Below, in pieces: positions 53,001 through 61,900 of a DNA stretch of 64,000 nt; position 1 is the first letter of the stretch; each line of letters starts with the position of its first letter. Source of the DNA: Breviolum minutum Mf 1.05b.01 (lineage: Eukaryota; Sar; Dinophyceae; Suessiales; Symbiodiniaceae); contig DF239083.1 of the NCBI GenBank assembly GCA_000507305.1, positions 61,713 to 125,712 on the forward strand, written 5' to 3'. The notes beneath the pieces are model-generated. The model searched no databases. It was not told the origin of the DNA and saw only the letters and a list, made by a program, of their open reading frames with translations. A program made the translations under genes and the position numbers.

Positions 53001-56000
53001 CATGAAGATTGTAATAGCGTAACTTGACCTCTAGGACTACTATGGACTACTTAGTGTCACACCATCAACCTGCTCAATTTCAACCACAAATAACCAACTT
53101 GGAAATACTTGGAACCCCAAAAGTTCCAACTTTGAGGATCTGAAGTTGCTGTTTTTTGTCACTTCTCATCCACCATCCGAAATAATCAGAGGTGCCCCCG
53201 CCCTGCACCAGTGCTACGTTGAGCACCGAAGCCTCCGGGGTTTTGACATTTTGGCGTTTGGAAACCCTGATCCGAGTGTCAGTTCTTGGGGAAAAAACAT
53301 ATAAATATACCCCATGTAGTAAATACGTAGCAATACTTCAATGTATCTACGTGTATAACCTATATATACTACTGTAGTAGATATTTACATTTATATGTAT
53401 ATATATATATATATATGCAGCTCAAACTACCAGGTGTTTAAATGTACCCCACATTGATTCTCTCTGGGAGAGAATCGGTGATTTTGTCCACACCTCCAGC
53501 TGCATCTGCTTGTGCCTGCGTCACGGGGGTTCCACTTACAACCCCTGACGCATGAATAAATTAACTTTCAAAAAATGGAAAAATGGGGAACAACTTTTTG
53601 TGGTCTCGCATTCTGCATGTCTTAATTTTACACGGATGTCAATTTGTTAAGTTGTTTTGGGCCCCAAGGAACCAGGGCAGGGGAAGCAAGTGCAATTGCT
53701 TCTTCCTGGAATGTCAAACATCATGGAGCTTCAACACAAGTTGAGTGATTCTCAACATTTTCTCTCCGGCACACATATCCTCCTCTAAAACACATGTTTC
53801 AACCCGCCGTCTTTCTTGAAAGCAGGTGTGTTCTGCTGTTTTCAACATGAACGCGTTGTTGCTTTTACTTCCTCAGTATCTGAACATTTTGTTTGTTCAT
53901 GTTTGTTCATAGTGTATTGCACCTGACCTAGATGCGTGCCCTGTTACCCAACTATCTCATGAACTACTATGACTTTCTTATATTCATTCAATTTCCAAAC
54001 AAAGTTGTAGAAACATTTCTGCAGCAACGAGTGGCTTATGCCAGCCTCCAAAGCCTTCCGTTTCTTTTGTTCCATGTCCCTGTCTTGCTCCAACTGATTC
54101 ACGCGATCGCCGATTTCCTTTCGGAGTCCAGGTATTTCACTCCAGCACCGGCTCAGCAAATCCAAAAAAGAACGACTTGATGTACATCCTCAAACATTAG
54201 ATCTAATGAAATGATATAGATGTACATGTGAAATCCATCAGCAAATCCATAACTTCATGTGAAATGATATTGTTCTTTGTCCAATAGGGGCACTTTTGCA
54301 GATTCGACTGCTGAACAGAAAACCCGTCCTGCAGGTGACTAGCATGTCTCGCTTCTTGCTCGGTCAGCTTCGTCTCCTATCGGGCAAAGAAGCTGAACCA
54401 ATGATCTGTTGAGGTTATTGATCAGTTGTACGACGGCTAAGATACCCTTATAGGAACCCTTATGAACCAGTATAATTCATGGAATTTCAAAAGGGTCCTG
54501 AACACTGCTCATGTGTTCAAACAAGGGACCTCATGATTACGTGTCATCAACAAAAAGAAGTTGGACCTCACAACATGAACTGTCATTCAACTCAATGTTT
54601 AACCAGGCAATGTTCACCTACAGAGAAAACCTGGCTCTGACATGCTTTACCCTTGCCATCCAATGACTACACCCGATGTCCAGCTGATTGTTGCGCTCAC
54701 GGAGCATGTGCAACTCCTTCTGTGCTTCATCTTCACACCTCGCAACAAATCACGCAAATCACATGATTTTCCCCACGCCAAGTAAAAACAGCTGCACAAA
54801 CTCACCATGTCTTACTTTCAATGGACATGTTTTTTCTGTTTATTAGACCATGGAATGGATAACACCAGGGGTCATGATTCCGATTTTATATATAATTTCA
54901 GGCACAAGCTGCACAGTAATTTGGATGTTTTTTTCGTTGAACAAACCATCCATGTGAATCAAGACTACGTAAGATCTAAAAATCATTCTAAACCTACAAA
55001 AAGAAACAAAACACCAACTTCATTTTTTCTTCAAAATCTTTCACACTACACCCTTTAAAAAAACATCCATGTTCATCCACAACCCAACGACCCATGGATG
55101 CCCATTATTTTTCCAAGCGACTCTCCCAACATTTGGGCAATGGAACGTCGCAAGGAAAGGTTTTGATCCACCAACTCCTTCCACCAGGGACGTTGAACGT
55201 GAAAAATCCTATGGTTTGTTGGTTGGTTCAGAAATCCCAAGGCCGTTTCCCACCGTTTGGATGGTGCTAAAACCTTTGTAAATAATGGGATTTCAACTAC
55301 CAACCTCAACCGGTACAGGATTTCAGCCATCAACAATATTTCTGTTTAGAGAATTCGAATCACCAAAAACTTTTACGCGTTTTCTCGGACAGCTCCTGAA
55401 TGGTGCGAAAGGATCGTTTGCTGGCTTCATAGCCCTGGGAACCGACAATCAAGAACGAGCACACGACACACACAGGGCTGGGCTGACTGAGAACGAATCC
55501 AATGTTGAATATCGTAAGCTAAAATCTAGGTTCTCAGCAAAGCCTTTTACTCGTATCATGTTCCATATACATGAGCCAGACAAAAATGATTACCGTATTC
55601 TTATACTGTATTTACCGAATCATCCTGCAATTCCTTGTTGTCTTTATATCTTGTTTTTAGGTGATTTTTTAAGAGTGTCCCCCCTTGCCATCCCTTCCCA
55701 TCTGCCACCGGCTTCCCCCGGAATCTTTGCCTTCAAATCACTGGGATTTTCAGGGATGGCACCAGTCAACCTGGCATTGGGGCCAATGAACTGAAGTTGA
55801 ATTGAAAAACCAACTCGCTGGCGGGTGACGTTGAGGGTATAAGAAGTACATGAACGAAAATTACATAATTATACAAAATATGTACATATCTAAAAAATAA
55901 CATGAATATATATATATATATATATACGTGTATATAAATACACCTTCACCCAATTCCATATGAATGGTGTATAAACACCTCCAAAAACCTGAACATGCAC

Positions 56001-56601
56001 CAAGTCATAACCATTATCCTTGCAAAATCCCAGTTACTTCCGATTTTCGTGCATCAAAACGGTGAGTTGCTCTGCCACTTCCCGCACCTTGGATCGATAT
56101 GGATCGAAGGAGTTGGTTTTGGTGATGCGATTGGACATGATGCCAACGTTTACGCATTGACAATACCCACTACCCTACAGGGAACTTACACATCCCACCT
56201 TAGGAAAAGGAATCTCATCTTCAAAAGTGCCTTCGGATGGGATATGTTAGTTCCCAGGAGGGTATCTAAATTGTAAAATGTCATCAAAGAAAATAGTCGG
56301 ATGTGGTAGGATCATATGCAAAAATTCAGTCAACATGACCGTAAAAAATACAAAATAACTTGGACATCGCTGAGGTCCCCCTACATGATCCTCCAGGATC
56401 TTCTGCTGGTCATGAGCTTTCTTGGCACGTGCCTGATGGATGTCATCTTTGAACCCACTTTGAAGCAAAGGGATGGCTACGCTCTTGTCAGGATTGACGT
56501 TTATGTTGCAACAAGATAAAATCTTCATTTAAAGTAGTTTGAATAATAGAATATACTAGAATTGATGGTCTTAACGAGAAGAACAACAACCTGCATCATC
56601 G

Positions 56602-56648
<47 letters not shown>

Positions 56649-58936
56649 GTGACCCTCCCAGAACCTCGGCATCATCATTTTGGCACTGCAATTGTTCAGC
56701 CTTGGCGGGGTGTTTGAACACCGGGGGATGATGTGACAATATCAACATCCAACTGGGCTATACTGGGCTGAAAAATTCCTTACTCAAATTCACTGTTCCT
56801 TGCTAATACACCACTTCCTAGGAACAAAAACGAGGGATCTCCATTTTTACGACTTCTTCTAAGTCATTGATGTCAAGGCTACCCCTGGCCGCCATAGCAT
56901 CCCCAGACACATTCTGAAAGTGCAAGATTCCCGAGTCACAACATTCCAACAAGGATTCCAGCCATCTCAAAATTCCAACTTTGCATCCAATTCCATCAAC
57001 TTCCAGCCGTTTCTTTCCCCTCCAACGGCTCTGTTTTTTTCGGGTTGGGCCCAAGAAACCCGTTCCAAAAGACCCTCGTTCTGCCGGGTCAACTTCGTTG
57101 TCAAAGACTTCAATCGGAGCACCTCCTGCCGCTGACCTTGGCCCGTTTAGGGTGGAATCTTTACCTACACTGGGTGTTATCAAAAATAGGGGGTTTTCCC
57201 CCAAAATGGATGGTGAACATAATGGAAAACCCTATTGTTTAATGGATGATTTGGGGGTACCACTATTTTTGGAAATACCCACCTGGACCTTCCAGTTTGG
57301 GTGCCTTTAGTAAGTTGCCGTTGCGTTACAGGGTGTCAATTCACCCCTTCTTTTTTTTAAGGGTTGAAAGGCACCCCGAAAGGAAGGTTAGCCGCCAAAT
57401 AATAGGTCCCATACGAGCATCTGGGGTTCGATACACCTCAATCTATGATGTTTGCATATATATTGGCTGGAAAACACACAAACCTCCAAAAATATGTAAG
57501 ATTACTTAAGTAAATACAAAAAGTTGACTTACAAACAAGGACTTCTAGTGAGTTAGAATATGGCAAACTTCTGTGACATCAACGAAATCATGAAGGGATT
57601 TCATGTGATCATCACCGCCAAACCCAACTGGTCAGCAGCAACGATTTGTTTCATCTTTTCTTGCAGGTGAACAATTCTTCTAAACTGGCATGCTTTGAAG
57701 TTTCAACAGTCACCCACCATATCAGATCAAATCAGTTTGAGGTTCCGTTTCAATCCTTTTCCCGAACTCCCTGACTTGACAGTGGCTTTGTGGTGATTTG
57801 TACGTGAGCCAACTTCAGCACTCAACTTTTTGAAGGGAGCTGATAAACACATGGTATGGTCCGGAAAAATAAATGATGCAAACACATGGCCAAACTGCAC
57901 CTCTCGGAGAAATTTGAGTGAATACAGTATCCTCTGCAAAACCCACATGGTTACAGAAGTGACCGACCAAATGAGGTGGATGTCTCAGTATCACGCTGAT
58001 CAGCGCAGGTTGATGTTGATGAAACTCCTTTTCAACCTTCTCCAACGCCTCGGAGTGGAATCAATGGAATGGATATCAATGGCACCACAAGTGATACGCG
58101 GTGCGACGTGCCGTGGAAATAATGCATGGATCCACAAACAACATGTGCAAACGAATCAAGCAGCATTTTTAAAAGGTTGGACCCAGGCCTGCTGATATTG
58201 TTCACGCAAGTGCCTTTCTTTCACAGCCTGCAATTTTGGAGAGAACAAAATTGCAATCAGGCCTCAAACTTCAGTGATCTATGATTCCACAAATCAACAA
58301 CAAACAACTGCAGTGCATAGTTATATTATAAATATACAATCATCTCATTTCAGTATTCACTATTCATTCATTTCCCCTAAGGATTTCTTCCATGCTTAAA
58401 ACCTTCATCATCCCATCTCTCATTCGTTGCAAAAAACGAAAAACCTCCTCTCGGCTGGTTGTAGCTTCATAGACCAACTCTGCCAAATTCGCATGGCCTC
58501 GGTCCGCTCGGTAGATCCGAGCCGAACTACTAGAAATTCCCCGATTTTCTGAAAAAAAAACATGTCCCCCAAAAAAAACACAAAAAAAACATGTCATGCA
58601 GTGACTATTTTCCACTATCTTTAAATGTGAATGATGTAATTATGTACTCTGATTGTTGGTCCTCCGGCTAAGTCTTCAATCCGAAAAAATTGACAACGGC
58701 TTCACTCAACGATATGCCATGGCACCCATGGGCAGCTCGGAGGTTTTGCTATCCACGATGGGCACCACGGGGATGACCTTTTCCTCCATGGCTTTGAAAC
58801 GAAGCTCCTGGGCGATGTCAAAAAGAAAGTGCTGGGAACAACAATATTGACATATACCAACCACAACCACAACCAACAACCACAACCAACAACCAACAAC
58901 CAGCAACCAACAACCAACAACCAACAACCAACAACC

Positions 58937-58989
<53 letters not shown>

Positions 58990-61900
58990 CCACAACCAAC
59001 AATTACAATTGTGCTTCTCTTGTTTCGGAGATGTTTGCGGTTTCCGGCAACACAAATCATCTTCCAAAATGCTTTTTCTTGGCGCGGGATTCGGAACTGT
59101 ACAACAAGTATAGACTTCGGTTTCCTGCATTTTGAGATTTTAAATCATCTGCCTTTGCAAAGGTACCAATATAATGCCATTGCATGCGGCAACGTCTTTT
59201 TGGTTGAATCTGCATCTCCCCTTCTCCTCCAGGTCTTTTTGTAGTTGCTGCTTCTGTTCCTGCCATGATCCCATCCAAAATTCCTAAAGAGCGTCCCATC
59301 ACGTAGGACAAGCAAATGTTCTGATACTTAGAAACAAAATGACATGTCTAAGGTAGATAGATAGGCAATGAATCAGGTACTCACCAGTGAGATCTGGAAC
59401 AATGACCACAAATCAAAATGTACAGCGTACAAAAACCAATAAGACATACACACATATTTACGTGAAAATTCATCTTTTTTTAATCACCACTAAACCATCA
59501 AGTCAAACAATAACTTACAATAACTACCTTTAAAACCTTTCAACAAATTTCCTCTCTTTCAATGTTACATACTTTAACAACCCTTTTTGTTCCCTTTCAC
59601 CCCCAACAAGGAAAAATTTCAACCACCAACATCTATGGATGCCCACCTCCATCTCCTTCAACTTTGAGGAAAGGTTTTCCTTTGCCACAAATGATGCATC
59701 CAACTTGACCTTCATGTCATCGAAGTTCTCCTTTTCGAGGTCCAACTTTTGGGTTTGCTCCTTGATGGATTCCTTGCAGATGTCTTCGGAAGGGCGGTGT
59801 TGGGAAATACCACGGATACGGATGGATGGGGGCCAAAACGTTTTGGGGGTTGATATGATGGAGTCGGGTTTCTATAGATTTGTGATGGATATTCTGTCAT
59901 CCTCATACATCTTAACAATCTTACACCCTGTGTCTTGGGTTTAAGCTTCACGTCATGAAACATCAGCAATTTGGATACATCCCACAAATTTCAATAATAT
60001 AGACACCAAACAATCGCCATATTTCAAATCTTAGGAGTTCCCCCCCTTTTTCGAATCGAAACCATCATTTGGTGGGCCATACCATTTCTTAGTGTTTTTT
60101 GGGGGTGGATCCCCACCCAACCCAACCCCCCCAACCACCGTAGCGGCGTAGCGCCTCCAAGGACTTCCGTTCCGAGGCGAATTGATCGATGATTTCTTGC
60201 AGTTGAAGCTCTGAGGCCTGACGCAGTTGGTGATTCGATGGGGGAAACCCTGGGATGTTCACCGGCTGGGAAGCCCACGACTATAACTATTCCCGGATTT
60301 ATTTACTATAGGTATGGTTGCCCTCCCTAAAAATGGCCCCTGCAGGAGGGTTGGAGGTTGCTTGTGCAAAAATATCAATTAATGTCATCTAGTTCAACAC
60401 ATCAAGTTCCTGTTTTATTTGTTTGTTGATAATGAGGCAGTTTGGAATTGCATCCGGAGGAAGGCTTGTGGTATTTTTTCAACACAGTGAATCAATCTTA
60501 TTATTGGAACTGGTTACATAAGGGCAAACATGTCATGTATGGATAAAATAGAATATCACTTCCAAACATGGATGGTTGGTCCTTTCATGAGTTTTCCAAA
60601 CCTTTCCCAATGCAAGCTGCAATCTTCATCACATCACGAAAAACAACGTCACAGCCGACCGAAAGGGAGGTCGGCTAATGGACAGGGGCAACGGGACGGC
60701 AAACCTCCAGAATCTTGAAATCTATGATGCTATGCATCAATTATATAAATACATATTGAAGATTATTGAAGCATGAAACACCCTACAAGAAGTTCTTGTC
60801 TCGCAACAACAAAAACCTTCAACAAAAACATGTAAGACCCCACAAAAGCACTGATTTCAACTTTCATCATATTTTCAAAGAAAAACTAACCTTCAATGGG
60901 ATGCTTCCTCATCAAATTTGTGTCTAGCAATCATCTCAATCAAATCTTTCCTCGCCTCTTTCAGCTGCATTTCTCGGTGTTCAGCCTGTCATCTCCAGCT
61001 ATAGTGGCTTTCGGATGACGATTGCTACGGACTTTTGGATGAGAAGGGAACCAAAACAATGGATTAAGTTTTGGTCCGATGCTACAGGGTGCAGATTCAA
61101 TGAAGATGAAACCACTGCCAAAAAATGGTTTAGCAAAGACCCATTAACAAATACCACATAGGAGTTGTGCCATCTACCTTCATCCTGCATACCTGATATA
61201 ACTCCCATAAAATTCTTCAACTACAATCATATCAACATATATGGGTCCCATGCATCATCATATATCAAATATATGAATGTATAGCAAAATATGGTGGAAC
61301 ATCAACCAACTAACCAACCAACCAACCAACCCATGGATATCTACCAAAAAAACCTCATGGCCCCCCAAGGTATCAATCAACCGTACCACCAACCTCCCGC
61401 CTCACGTGCTTGTCGTGCATCCTCTTTTTGAAGCTCGGCCTCTACACGAGCTGCCTGGTGCCAGGTCTGCAAGGGTGCTATCTAAAAGGTGTTGACAAAG
61501 GGGAACCATGGGATTGGTATATTTACCTACATGAATTGGATGGTTGAGGTACTGTTGATGGCAACCAGAAATCCTGCAAGGTTTACCAGTTGAGGTTGGT
61601 AGTTTATCCATGTTTATCCCATTCTTTACAAGGTTTTATACATCCCAGGTGGTGCAGGATTTCTTCCATCAACAGTACCACCCCTAAATGATGATCCAAC
61701 AAAAAGATCCCCATGTTTGACATTAATATATAGCTACCCTTGGTGGCAAAGATGGACTCCCACCAGTTGGCATGTCGTCTCACCTCCAGCTCCTTGGATT
61801 TCTCTTGCGCTCCGCGGGCATTCTCTTCGAGAAGCTTGCGTTGCGCCTCGACCTGTGGATCACAACCCTTGGAGTTGAAAATGGCCTGGAGATAGGTGAT

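Noticed and set aside
58364..58615. Minus-strand frame ARIYRADRGHANLAELVYEA as the exon reading
   Set aside because: It is protein-like, but its phase does not fit the neighbouring phase-0 exons. The phase-0 reading KIGEFLVVRLGSTERTE with a GC donor fits better. It is kept only as an alternative.
58859..58992. Possible CRISPR-like array
   Set aside because: It is a simple microsatellite with no spacers of unique sequence, in a eukaryotic intron.
58702..59130. Poly-Val, poly-Leu, poly-Cys and poly-Asn open frames
   Set aside because: They are translations of the (AAC)n/(ACCAAC)n repeat at 58859-58992.
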